Under the pieces are notes generated by a model that saw only the letters and a list, made by a program, of their open reading frames with translations, was not told where the DNA came from and made no database searches. DNA of 49,499 nt from Meiothermus taiwanensis DSM 14542. GTDB taxonomy: Bacteria; Deinococcota; Deinococci; Deinococcales; Thermaceae. A program made the translations under genes and the position numbers. The first letter of the stretch is position 1. Every line of letters begins with the position of its first letter. Positions 15,524 to 23,400 of the stretch are shown here, piece after piece. The stretch spans positions 1-49,499 of the forward strand of contig AXWR01000025.1 of the NCBI GenBank assembly GCA_000482765.1, in the 5' to 3' direction.

Positions 15524-16375
15524 TCACCTCCGCAAAGCCTCCTCCGGCGAGGGCAGCGGCCAGGCCTCGGGGTGTAGAATCCCGGCCAGGATCTCCACCC
15601 CCCGCACCACCTGGGGGGTCAGGGCGCAGAAGTAGGCCGAGTCCAGCGCCCAGCACTCCACCCCGGATAGGGGGCTTTTCCAGCCGGTCAGATCCCGCAG
15701 GGCTGCCTCCAGGCCGTAGCCGCAAAAGGAAAACAGCAGCACCTCGGGCTGCCAAGCGGCTATTTCCTCCCAGGTGGTGCGGAAGCTGGGGGCTTCGGGG
15801 CGGGCTCCTACCGGCTCACCGCCGGCGGCCTCGAGTAGGTCGGGCACCCAGTGGCCGCCTAAAAAAGGGGGCTCGAGCCACTCGATAAAAGCCACCCGGG
15901 GCCGCTTTCGCCCGGCCACGGCCCGCCGCACCCGCTCGAGCCGGCCCTGCAGCTCCTCAATCCCCGCCTCGACCGAGACCCCGGTGGCGGCCGCTACGGC
16001 CCGCAGATCGTCCCACAGGTGGGCCAGCCGGGTGCCCTGCAGGCTGAGGGTGGGCACCCCAAAGGACAGGCAGTCCACCGCCTGGCGCAGCTCGCCGGGC
16101 CCCACCGCACACACCTCGCAGACCCCCTGGGTCAGGATCAGGTCGGGCTTTAGGGCCTCGAGCACCTCCGTGCGCACCCGGTACAGGCTCTGGCCGGCCT
16201 GGACAGCCTGGCGCACCCGCCGGTCTATCTCGGCCTGCGAAAGCCCTTTGGGCAGGATGCTCTCGGTCAGCACGGGCTTGTCTGTCACGGCGCAGCAGTG
16301 CGAGACCCCCACCGGCTCCACCCCCAAAAAGCGCAGTATCTCGGTGGCCGCAGGCACCAGGCTGGCTACCCGCAT
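15524..16375 (-). CDS. Cobalamin-binding protein of the BtuF fold without a signal peptide
   Basis: 283 residues of the periplasmic-binding-protein fold (PF01497): RVASLVPAATEILRFLG opening, LKPDLILTQGVCEVCA, and a C-terminal half ending in LTPQVVRGVEILAGILHP. The N-terminus goes straight into the first beta strand with no signal peptide or lipobox, and no upstream in-frame start would add one, so the protein should be cytosolic. It is a second BtuF-like protein in the same operon as a secreted BtuF. It may hold or deliver corrinoid inside the cell. It overlaps the upstream small gene by 10 bases. Confidence 0.75.
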   Translation of the reverse strand: MRVASLVPAATEILRFLGVEPVGVSHCCAVTDKPVLTESILPKGLSQAEIDRRVRQAVQAGQSLYRVRTEVLEALKPDLILTQGVCEVCAVGPGELRQAVDCLSFGVPTLSLQGTRLAHLWDDLRAVAAATGVSVEAGIEELQGRLERVRRAVAGRKRPRVAFIEWLEPPFLGGHWVPDLLEAAGGEPVGARPEAPSFRTTWEEIAAWQPEVLLFSFCGYGLEAALRDLTGWKSPLSGVECWALDSAYFCALTPQVVRGVEILAGILHPEAWPLPSPEEALRR

Positions 16376-16704
16376 CCGCCCCCCCTTTCCACCCAGGCAT
16401 ACAGCGGGGTTTCTACAAACTCCGGCGGCCCCTCCAGATACAACCGGAGTCCCGGCAGCAACAGGTTGGCGCCTTCCTGCTCGAAGTCCAGGGGATCGGC
16501 GGGCAGGGCATACAGCAGGGTCTCACCGGGAGCAACCCCCAGCCGCATCAGCCGGGCCCGCGCAGGGCGGACGCAGCGGATACGGGCCTCCTGCGCCACG
16601 GCAATGTAGCGGGCCAGGCAGGGGCCATCCTGGGTAACCAGGCGGCGCACCTCTCCCAGGTCGAGTAAAAGCAGCTTCTCTGTGACTTTCAAGCTGGCCT
16701 GCAT
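16366..16704 (-). CDS. Small protein of unknown function in the cobalamin operon
   Basis: 112 residues, soluble, with two Cys in its first half and a Gly-rich CG end; no domain recognised. Its ATG directly follows the btuD stop with no gap and its 3' end overlaps the next gene by 10 bases, so it is an integral operon member under translational coupling. The protein is basic in the middle (VRPARARLMRLG) and acidic/hydrophobic after. A role in corrinoid handling is inferred from position only. Confidence 0.65.
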   Translation of the reverse strand: MQASLKVTEKLLLLDLGEVRRLVTQDGPCLARYIAVAQEARIRCVRPARARLMRLGVAPGETLLYALPADPLDFEQEGANLLLPGLRLYLEGPPEFVETPLYAWVERGGGCG

Positions 16705-17502
16705 CTATTCCTCCAGCACCACCACCGGCCGGTCTTTCACCCGGTGCACCCGCACCCCCGCCCCGTACACCCTTTGCAGCAAGGACTGGTCGAGCACCTC
16801 GGCGGGACGGCCCTGGGCCAGCAGCCTGCCCTCCATTAAGAAGGCCACCCGGTCGGCCCTTGCGGCCAGGTTGGGGTCGTGCAGCACCGTCAGGATGCCC
16901 AGCCCCTGGGCCCGCAAACCCGCCACCAGGGCCAGAAACTCGACCTGGTGGTGCAGGTCGAGGTGGTTGGTGGGCTCGTCCAGCAGCAAAAACCTGGGCC
17001 GCGCCGCCAGGGCTCGAGCCAGCAAAACCCGCTGCCGCTCCCCGCCCGAGAGGGTGGGGAGCCGTCGGTGGCGGAACCCGCTCACCTGGGTCTGCTGCAT
17101 GGCCCATTCCACCGCTTCCCAGTCGGCCCGCCCCTCCCGTCCCAGCAAGCCCAGGTGCGGGATGCGGCCCAGGGCCACCACCTCTTCTACCGTGAGGTCT
17201 TCGGGGTAGCCGCCGTTCTGTGGCAGGAAGGCGATCTGCTGGCCCCGCAACCAGCTCGAGTACCCCCCCAGGGGCCGACCCTCCAGGTATACCCCGCCTG
17301 TGGTGGGCTGCAAAAGCCCGGCCAGCAGGCGCAGCAGGGTGGACTTCCCCGAGCCGTTGGGGCCCAATAGGGCCAGCCACTCCCCTGGCTTTAGGTGCAG
17401 CTCGAGGCCCTCGAGCACCCTTTTTTGGCGATAGGCAAAGCCCAGATTATGGGCCGCCAGCCCCCTTGGAACTGCCGGACTATCGGAAGGAGGCCTAGCC
17501 AT
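16705..17502 (-). CDS. btuD: Cobalamin ABC transporter ATP-binding protein
   Basis: 265 residues. Walker A GPNGSGKST (residues 47-55), signature LSGGERQRV, Walker B FLLLDEP with TNHLD, and the switch His in VLHDPN are all intact, so it is an active FecE/BtuD-type ATPase. It powers the BtuC channel from the cytoplasmic face. The ATG lies inside the end of btuC (8-base overlap). Confidence 0.92.
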   Translation of the reverse strand: MARPPSDSPAVPRGLAAHNLGFAYRQKRVLEGLELHLKPGEWLALLGPNGSGKSTLLRLLAGLLQPTTGGVYLEGRPLGGYSSWLRGQQIAFLPQNGGYPEDLTVEEVVALGRIPHLGLLGREGRADWEAVEWAMQQTQVSGFRHRRLPTLSGGERQRVLLARALAARPRFLLLDEPTNHLDLHHQVEFLALVAGLRAQGLGILTVLHDPNLAARADRVAFLMEGRLLAQGRPAEVLDQSLLQRVYGAGVRVHRVKDRPVVVLEE

Positions 17503-18553
17503 ACCGCCTCCGCTCCCGCCACAGCAGGTACAGGAAAAAAGGCCCCCCCAGAAGCGTGGTCACGATGCCCACCGGCAGCTCCGCCGGGGCCACCAGCACC
17601 CGCGCCCCCAGGTCGGCCCAGAGCAGCAGCACCGCCCCCCCCAGGGCCGAGGCCGGCAGCAGGTAGCGGTAGTCGCCCCCCAGGAGCCGCCGGAGCACGT
17701 GCGGAGCCACCAGGCCCACAAAACCGATGATGCCGGCCTGGGCCACCGCCGCAGCGGTCAGCAGCGTACAGACCCCAATCAGCAGCAGCTTAAGGCCTTC
17801 CAGCGGCAATCCCAGGCTGCGGGCGGTCTCCTCGCCCAGGGTGAGGGCGTTGAGGGTGCGGCCCAGCAGCAAAAAGACCGGCAGGGTAAAAAGCAGATAG
17901 CCCGCCAGCGCCCCCACCCCCGGCCAGCTTATGAAAGATAGGTTGCCCAGCGTGTAGGCGAACACCGCCCGCACCCGGTCGGCGCCCTGCAGCATCAGGT
18001 AGCTGGTCAGGCCCACCAGTATGCTTCCCACCACCACCCCGGCCAGAATCAGGTCGTGGGTGCGGCCGGCCCCTCCAGAGAGCAGCAACACCAGCAGCAC
18101 CGCCCCTACCGCGCCCAGAAAACCAAACCAGGTAGCCGCGAAAGGCAAAAAGCTAAAAATGGCGTGCTGTGCAAAAGCACCGCTCAAGCCACCTGCCAGG
18201 CTCACCGCCAGTGTGACCCCAAAGGCCGCCCCCGCCGCCGAGCCCATCAGGTAGGGATCGGCCAAAGGGTTGCGAAACAGGCCCTGGAAGGCCGCTCCCG
18301 AGAGGCCCAGCGCGGCCCCCACCAGGATGGCCCCCAGCACCCTGGGCAGGCGCAGTTCGGTGACGATGGGGTTGTCTTGCCAGCCCAGCAGGGCCCTCAG
18401 CACCTCCTGGGCTGGTATCTGCACCGCCCCATACCAGAGCCCCAGCAGCCCACCCAGCCCCAGCAGCACCAGCAAAGCAGCAAAAACCCACAGCCGCGGG
18501 AGAAGCCCCGCCGCCACCCGGCGCTTAGGTGTGGTGAGGGCTGGGGTGTGCAC
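17495..18553 (-). CDS. btuC: Cobalamin ABC transporter permease
   Basis: 352 residues with about ten hydrophobic helices, FecCD family. Family motifs LVGAALGLSGAAFQGLFRNPLA and GFVGLVAPHVLRRL are visible in part; the latter region contacts the ATPase. GTG start at 18553 with GGGGGT upstream, 8 bases after btuF. Sequence alone would also allow iron-siderophore specificity; the riboswitch and neighbours make cobalamin or cobinamide the likely cargo. Confidence 0.9.
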   Translation of the reverse strand: MHTPALTTPKRRVAAGLLPRLWVFAALLVLLGLGGLLGLWYGAVQIPAQEVLRALLGWQDNPIVTELRLPRVLGAILVGAALGLSGAAFQGLFRNPLADPYLMGSAAGAAFGVTLAVSLAGGLSGAFAQHAIFSFLPFAATWFGFLGAVGAVLLVLLLSGGAGRTHDLILAGVVVGSILVGLTSYLMLQGADRVRAVFAYTLGNLSFISWPGVGALAGYLLFTLPVFLLLGRTLNALTLGEETARSLGLPLEGLKLLLIGVCTLLTAAAVAQAGIIGFVGLVAPHVLRRLLGGDYRYLLPASALGGAVLLLWADLGARVLVAPAELPVGIVTTLLGGPFFLYLLWRERRRYG

Positions 18554-18561
18554 CGTACCCC

Positions 18562-19443
18562 CTAGCGGCGCAGTTCTGGGTGGAAGCAGCCCACCAGCAG
18601 TTGCAGCCCCTGGGCCACCCGCGGGCCGGGGCGCGAGAGCAGGTTATCCTGCTGGCCGGTAAAGGCGCAGATGCGCTGGCTGCGGATGGCCGCCACCCCT
18701 GCCCAGCCCGCCCGCTTGGGCAGGTCGGCGGCCCCTGGGTGGGTGAGCACGATCACCTGCGGATTTTTCTGCACCACCAGCTCGGGGCTGATCTGGGGGA
18801 AGAGCCCCAGCTCCTTGGGAATGATGTTCTGGCCCCGGGCCTTGGTAATCAGCACGCCGATGAAGGACTCGGGCCCCACCGTGTAGGGGGTGGGGTCGAT
18901 CTCGTAGTAGACCGTGGGGCGCTCCTTGGCCTTGGCCGCGCGGGTTTCTACCGTGTACACTTCGCGTTGAATTTGCGCCACCAGCCGCTCGGCCTGCGCC
19001 TCCAGCCCCAGCACCCGGCCCAGCAGGCGGGTGGTGCGGAAGATGTCGTCGTAGGTTTCGGGCTTGACGGCAAAGCTGGCCACCCCGGCCCGCTCGAGCC
19101 CCTCGTGCAGCCGGCCGTAGACCGAGACGATCACCAGGTCGGGCTTGAGGGCCAGGATGGCCTCGAGGCTGGGGTTATACAGCCCCCCCACCTTGGGCAG
19201 CCGCTTGACCTGCTCGGGAAAATCGGAGTAGTCGTCCACCCCCACCAGCCGCCCGCAGGCATTCAGGGCGCACACCGTCTCGGTCACCGAGGGCAGCATG
19301 GCCACAATGCGCTGCGGCGCAGCCTTGAGCGTAACGCTGCGGCCGAGGTCGTCGGTCAGGGTGCGCGGGAACGGCTGGGCCAGGCCAGAGGTCAGTAGCG
19401 CAAAGCTTAAGGCCAGAAGCAAAAGCCAGAAACTTCTCTTCAT
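18562..19443 (-). CDS. btuF: Secreted cobalamin-binding protein of the ABC transporter
   Basis: 293 residues from ATG 19443, which has GGGAGGG 5 bases upstream; longer in-frame starts would run through the riboswitch terminator. A signal peptide (MKRSFWLLLLALSFALLTSG...A) leads into a PF01497 domain with RIVAMLPSVTETVCAL, LVGVDDYSDFP, ALKPDLVIVS and a WAGVAAIRSQRI segment. It captures corrinoid outside the membrane and hands it to BtuCD. First gene of the operon, directly behind the cobalamin riboswitch. Confidence 0.9.
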   Translation of the reverse strand: MKRSFWLLLLALSFALLTSGLAQPFPRTLTDDLGRSVTLKAAPQRIVAMLPSVTETVCALNACGRLVGVDDYSDFPEQVKRLPKVGGLYNPSLEAILALKPDLVIVSVYGRLHEGLERAGVASFAVKPETYDDIFRTTRLLGRVLGLEAQAERLVAQIQREVYTVETRAAKAKERPTVYYEIDPTPYTVGPESFIGVLITKARGQNIIPKELGLFPQISPELVVQKNPQVIVLTHPGAADLPKRAGWAGVAAIRSQRICAFTGQQDNLLSRPGPRVAQGLQLLVGCFHPELRR

Positions 19444-19479
19444 TGCGTCCCTCCCCAACCCGGTCTCGCCATGGGGCGT

Positions 19480-19506
19480 AAAAAAACGCCCTCGGGAGTG
19501 AGGACG
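19480..19506 (-). terminator. Riboswitch-controlled terminator
   Basis: On the minus strand CGTCCTC (19500-19506) pairs with GAGGGCG (19487-19493), followed by seven T (19480-19486). It lies between the cobalamin aptamer and the btuF start and is the likely OFF switch of the operon. Confidence 0.8.
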
Positions 19507-19569
19507 CCAAACAGGTTCCCCAAAACTCCCCCTTCTTGCGAGAGGTGCCTTCCGTATGGGAGTTAGGAA

Positions 19570-19700
19570 GGCGTTTTGGCAGGTATTCGGACTTCGGGCT
19601 TTCTGCACCGTTACCGCTGCGCGACAGTGCCGGACTTGCACCGGACTTCCCCACTTTAAGCCAGGGCTACGCGCCCAGGCACCAAAACTTGACCGGGTTG
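19570..19700 (-). promoter_or_regulatory. Cobalamin riboswitch
   Basis: The minus strand reads GGGAAGTCCGGTGCAAGTCC, then GGCACTG, CGCGCAGCGGTAACGG, AAGCCCGAAGTCCGA and a terminal CCTGCC, the conserved core order of cobalamin (B12-box) aptamers. It precedes btuF and, with the downstream terminator, should shut the ten-gene operon when adenosylcobalamin is plentiful. Boundaries are approximate. The region lies 60 bases downstream of the CARF gene stop with no terminator seen between. Confidence 0.93.
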
Positions 19701-19759
19701 TAAGAGCCCTAACGGGCCTTGGCTTCAGGCTACACCCCCAAGACCTACCCGACAAGCGC

Positions 19760-20971
19760 CTACCAGGTGGGCCAGGCCGGGGCGGCCTCGAGGCCCTTTT
19801 CGCGCAGGTAGTCCTGCAAGCCCTGGACAGCTTCGGGCTTAACCGGTTTTACCCCGTGGGCCAGAATGCTGCTGTGCCGCTGCTGCAACAAACCCTGAAG
19901 CTTGCTCGAGTAATCACCATAGAGATACTGGGCCAGGGTTCCAGTGTTGCCCAGGCGGGTGTCAATTTCAAAGGCCAGCCCCAGGGCCTCCTTCAGGCCA
20001 AGGGTTTTGTTGTTGCTATTGGCCAGGGCCTTCAACTTGTCGGGATAGGTAGATTCCTTGTGTAGGATAATACCGGTGCGCTCGAACAGGTCGGCCTCGG
20101 CGGCCAGCTCCACCGCCCGGTACAGCCGGGCCAGGGCATCGTCGTAGCGGCCCCGGGAGGCCCGGCGCTGGGCGTTGGCCAAAAGGTCGGCCAGCAGGGC
20201 AAAGGTGGGCTTACCCTCCCGATCCAGGATGTCCCGCAGCCGTTCCTGGGCCTGCTGTAATTCCTGCAACGCCCGCACCTTGGCCCTATGCCCCCAGGCC
20301 TCGGCGATGGCAAGGGCGGGCTCGAGGTGTGCTTTCAGCTTCTGCCAGGCCGCCTTGTGGTAGAACAGATCCCAGTCCAGCATCCCCTCGGTAATCCCTT
20401 TCAGATGCCCATAAAAGCGCTTTTCGGAGGGGGTCAGGGGCCGGGCCAGCAGTTCGTCCAGAAACTCCTGGGCAGCCTGGTAGTCGCACTGGTTCCAGGC
20501 CCGTCTAAAGCCCTCCCACTCGCGCAGGCCGTAGCGGTAGGTGGGGTCTTCCAGCAGCCGCAGCCGCTCGCTGCCGCTTTTCACCCGCCCCTGCGGGTCG
20601 CGCTGCTGGCCGCCCACATAGCTAAAGGTAACGCCCTGCCCGGTAAGGGCCAGCACCAGCCCCGCCGACATGGTTTTGGTGCCCCCGGTGATATCGGCCA
20701 CAATGGCCCGTGCCTCCCACTCGAGGGCCTTTTGCAGCGCCAAGCGCCCTTTGCGGAACACCTCGCCCAGGTCTTCGGGGTCGTCGAGCAGCAGGGTGTG
20801 GTAGCGCAACCCATCGCCATACCGCCGGACAAGCTCCCCCGCCACCGCCTGCGAACCCTGGCTGGCTACAAGAATCACCCCCTGCGGGGTGTGCTCGGTC
20901 AGGGCAAACTCGAGGGGCCCCAGGGTCTGCCCCACCCCCAGAATCAAAACTGTGTTTAGTTGCTCCTGCAC
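19760..20971 (-). CDS. Standalone CARF-HEPN protein (TIGR02710/Csm6-like)
   Basis: 403 residues. The N-terminal ~150 residues form a Rossmann-like CARF domain: VLILGVG opening, and DITGGTKTMSAG (residues 93-104) with the GTK motif that contacts cyclic oligoadenylate. The C-terminus has a helical HEPN domain with RHSSILAH (Arg365-x6-His372), the ribonuclease motif. Such proteins are RNases switched on by type III CRISPR signalling. No CRISPR array, Cas10 or other cas gene is in the window. GTG start at 20971 has no ribosome binding site; a TAGATT lies 6 bases before it, which fits a leaderless start. The riboswitch follows downstream on the same strand. Confidence 0.85.
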   Translation of the reverse strand: MQEQLNTVLILGVGQTLGPLEFALTEHTPQGVILVASQGSQAVAGELVRRYGDGLRYHTLLLDDPEDLGEVFRKGRLALQKALEWEARAIVADITGGTKTMSAGLVLALTGQGVTFSYVGGQQRDPQGRVKSGSERLRLLEDPTYRYGLREWEGFRRAWNQCDYQAAQEFLDELLARPLTPSEKRFYGHLKGITEGMLDWDLFYHKAAWQKLKAHLEPALAIAEAWGHRAKVRALQELQQAQERLRDILDREGKPTFALLADLLANAQRRASRGRYDDALARLYRAVELAAEADLFERTGIILHKESTYPDKLKALANSNNKTLGLKEALGLAFEIDTRLGNTGTLAQYLYGDYSSKLQGLLQQRHSSILAHGVKPVKPEAVQGLQDYLREKGLEAAPAWPTW

Positions 20972-21097
20972 ACATCCAATCTACCAAACCCCGCGCGACC
21001 TCGAGCTGCGCTCCATTGGCTACTTCTCCGCCAAACCTGGCGAACTCTACCTGTTGTTGTGCCCGTCGTGATAAAAGCCTTCCCGCAAACTTTGGCC

Positions 21098-21126
21098 TTG
21101 ACAAGGAAGCAGCCCCCGACTAACCT
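21098..21126 (+). promoter_or_regulatory. tRNA-Leu promoter
   Basis: TTGACA (21098-21103), 17-base spacer, TAACCT (21121-21126), 11 bases before the tRNA. Confidence 0.8.
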
Positions 21127-21137
21127 TAGTTTTGCCT

Positions 21138-21224
21138 GCCGGGATGGTGGAACTGGTAGACACACTATCTTGAGGGGGTAGCGAGCGCAAGCTCATGCGG
21201 GTTCAAGTCCCGCTCCCGGCACCA
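21138..21224 (+). tRNA. tRNA-Leu (anticodon GAG)
   Basis: 87 nt with encoded CCA and a long variable arm (CGAGCGCAAGCTC). The anticodon loop TTGAGGG gives GAG, closed by CTATC/GGTAG; the T loop has GTTCAAGTC. Decodes CUC/CUU. Confidence 0.97.
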
Positions 21225-21239
21225 GGTACCACGGTAAAC

Positions 21240-21276
21240 GCGGTGCAGCCAACCCGACTGCACCGCTGCTTTTTTT
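21240..21276 (+). terminator. tRNA-Leu terminator
   Basis: GCGGTGCAG (21240-21248) pairs perfectly with CTGCACCGC (21258-21266), followed by a run of seven T after TGC. The hairpin may also help stop the convergent DUF4256 transcript. Confidence 0.92.
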
Positions 21277-21285
21277 AGCCTTTGA

Positions 21286-21837
21286 TCAAACCTTCAAGCA
21301 GCCGCGAAAACCCCGGGCCGCGTAGTAGGAATCGGCCCCATTGTGGTAGATGAACACGCGGTCGTAGCGCCGGTCGCCAAAGATGGCCCCGCCCAGCTTT
21401 CGGATGGCCTCGGGGGTTTTGAGCCAGCTCGAGGTCTTGGTATCAAAACGTCCCAGCTGCTGCAAGGCCTGGTACTGCTCCTCGGTCAAAAGCTCGATGC
21501 CCATGGCCGCGGCCATCTCCAGGGCTGAGCCGGCAGGCCTGTGGTGCTTGCGGGCTAGAAGGGCTTCCCGGTCGTAGCAGAGGCTGCGGCGGCCTTTAGG
21601 GCTTTCCGGGGCGCAGTCGAAAAAGATAAAAGCCCCGGTCTTGGGGTCGTGGCCTACCACATCCGGCTCACCGCCTGTGTTCTCCATCTGTAGAAGCGAG
21701 GCCAGCTTATCGGGCTGGGCCAGGAGCCGGGCCTCGAGGTCGGCCCAGCGCAGCCCTGGGTGGCGGTGGGGGTGCTGCTCAAAGCGGCTTTTGAGCAGCC
21801 TGAGCAAGTCGTCGTACTGCTTGGGGGTCATGCCCAT
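21286..21837 (-). CDS. DUF4256 family protein
   Basis: 183 residues. The C-terminal stretch DTKTSSWLKTPEAIRKLGG, the DRRYDRVF segment and YHNGADSYYAARGFRG match the DUF4256 signature; the family has no established function that I know of. It starts 17 bases after dnaJ on the same strand, so it may be cotranscribed with the chaperone genes, occupying the place where Thermus thermophilus has dafA. Confidence 0.85.
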   Translation of the reverse strand: MGMTPKQYDDLLRLLKSRFEQHPHRHPGLRWADLEARLLAQPDKLASLLQMENTGGEPDVVGHDPKTGAFIFFDCAPESPKGRRSLCYDREALLARKHHRPAGSALEMAAAMGIELLTEEQYQALQQLGRFDTKTSSWLKTPEAIRKLGGAIFGDRRYDRVFIYHNGADSYYAARGFRGCLKV

Positions 21838-21854
21838 CAGTTTACAAACAGACG

Positions 21855-22730
21855 CTATCGAACCTTGATCAGCTCGGCCAGCTGGGCGTACAGCCGCTCT
21901 TCCTCGGGGCTGGGGTTGGTGGGGATGGTCACCCGCACCTCGGCGTACTGGTCGCCCCGGCTTTTGTCTTTGCGGGGCCAGCCTTTGCCAGCCAGGCGCA
22001 GCTTGCGCCCAGTCTGGGTTCGCCTGGGAATGGTGACCTCCATCGGGCCGTCGAGGGTCTGCACACGCACCTTGCCCCCCACCACCGCGATGGGGGCCGG
22101 CACCTCCACCACGCTGTAAATGTCATCGCCCTCCAGGCGCATCTCCGGTCTGGACTGCAGCTTGACGTGCAGATATAGGTCGCCTCCGGCGCGCCCCTTG
22201 CCGGCCAGGCGAATTTTCTGCCCCTCACGCACCCCTGGTGGGATGCGCACCGTAAGGCGCTCGGAGCCAATGGAGATGGTTTTTTCCCCGCCGTGGTAGG
22301 CCTCCTCGAGGCTCAGGGGCAGCTCGGCCTCGAGGTCGCCCGCCACCCGGCGCGCACCCCGGCCCGGCACCTGTTCGAATAGGTCTCCAAAGCCGCCAAA
22401 ACCACCCCGGCCGCCAAAGAGCTGCTGGAAAAAGTCGGAGAAATCGCCCACATGGCCGGTAAAACCGCCAAAACCACCCTGCCCCGGCGGGGGGCCCTGC
22501 CAGCCCGGGCTGCCCGCAGCCGCACCGTAGGTATCGTAGTAGCGGCGTTTTTCCGGGTCGGACAGCACTGTGTAGGCCTCGTTAATCTCTTTGAATTTCT
22601 CCTCGGCCCCCGGCTCTTTGCTCACGTCGGGGTGGTACTTACGGGCCAGCTTCTTGAAGGCCTTTTTGATCTCATCCTCGCTGGCGTTCTTAGAAACCCC
22701 AAGAATTTTGTAGTAGTCCTTGTAGGCCAT
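21855..22730 (-). CDS. dnaJ: DnaJ co-chaperone (type II, no zinc finger)
   Basis: 291 residues. The J-domain (1-65) contains YYKILGV and the catalytic HPD; a Gly/Phe-rich region follows (GGFGGFTG and similar); two C-terminal beta domains complete the CbpA/DnaJ-type II layout. There is no CxxCxGxG zinc finger. It stimulates DnaK ATPase and delivers clients. ATG at 22730 (MAYKDYY) has GGGGA upstream; an ATG two codons earlier is also possible. Third gene of dnaK-grpE-dnaJ. Confidence 0.92.
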   Translation of the reverse strand: MAYKDYYKILGVSKNASEDEIKKAFKKLARKYHPDVSKEPGAEEKFKEINEAYTVLSDPEKRRYYDTYGAAAGSPGWQGPPPGQGGFGGFTGHVGDFSDFFQQLFGGRGGFGGFGDLFEQVPGRGARRVAGDLEAELPLSLEEAYHGGEKTISIGSERLTVRIPPGVREGQKIRLAGKGRAGGDLYLHVKLQSRPEMRLEGDDIYSVVEVPAPIAVVGGKVRVQTLDGPMEVTIPRRTQTGRKLRLAGKGWPRKDKSRGDQYAEVRVTIPTNPSPEEERLYAQLAELIKVR

Positions 22731-22778
22731 ATTCATCCCCGCAAGTTAGGCGTAAGACTCGAGGCCGAGGGCCGGAGG

Positions 22779-23333
22779 TTAGTTGCTCTCGGCGCCTGGT
22801 TTCGGGCCTTCGGCCTCCTCCGGTTTGGCACCGCTGCCCACCACCACCCGCGCCGGTCGCACCAGCAGGTCGCCGTACTTGAAGCCTTGCTGGTAGACGT
22901 GCATGACCTTGCCCTCCTCGCCCTCCACGGCCCCGATGGCCTCGTGGTAGCGCGGGTCGAACTCGGCGCCCACCCCCGGCACGGCCTCCACCCCCAGGCT
23001 CTTAAGGCTGCGGGTGAAGTTTTCCAGCACGCTTTTAACCCCCGGAATCAGATCCTCGGGCTTTACGCTGGCAAAGCCCAGGGCCCGCTCGAGGTCGTCC
23101 ATCGTGCCCAGCAAGGCCCGCACCGCGTCGAACTTGCCGTTGCGCTGGGCGGCCTCGAGCTCCTGCACCATGCGCTTTTTGTAGTTTTCGAAGTCGGCGT
23201 ACAGGCGCAGGAATTTGTTTTTGGAGGCCTCGAGCTCCGCTTTCAAAAACTCCACCTCGCCCCTGAGGCGCTCCACTTCGGGCAGGTCGTTCTGGGCTTC
23301 AGGGGTATCAACCACCGGTTCCTTATTCTCCAT
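22779..23333 (-). CDS. grpE: Nucleotide exchange factor GrpE
   Basis: About 184 residues. A long charged coiled coil (VERLRGEVEFLKAELEASKN) precedes the conserved dimer core (LRLYADFENYKKRM) and the C-terminal beta domain ending with the KVMHVYQQGFKYGDLLVRPARVVV pattern. It releases ADP from DnaK. ATG at 23333 has GAGGTG 7 bases upstream; a GTG at 23342 is less likely. Confidence 0.95.
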   Translation of the reverse strand: MENKEPVVDTPEAQNDLPEVERLRGEVEFLKAELEASKNKFLRLYADFENYKKRMVQELEAAQRNGKFDAVRALLGTMDDLERALGFASVKPEDLIPGVKSVLENFTRSLKSLGVEAVPGVGAEFDPRYHEAIGAVEGEEGKVMHVYQQGFKYGDLLVRPARVVVGSGAKPEEAEGPKPGAESN

Positions 23334-23356
23334 ACATCGCACCTCTGTGGGCTAAA

Positions 23357-23391
23357 GGTGGGGTGCAGGAGGCACGCCCCCACACCCCACC
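23357..23391 (-). other. Hairpin in the dnaK-grpE intergenic gap
   Basis: A 9-bp perfect stem (GGTGGGGTG with CACCCCACC) around a 17-base loop, without a T-run. A partial terminator, attenuator or processing site would lower grpE relative to dnaK; this is inference. Confidence 0.5.
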
Positions 23392-23400
23392 TTCTGCAAC

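Noticed and set aside
19760..21240. CRISPR array near the CARF gene
   Set aside because: No direct repeats with regular spacing were seen here or elsewhere in the window.
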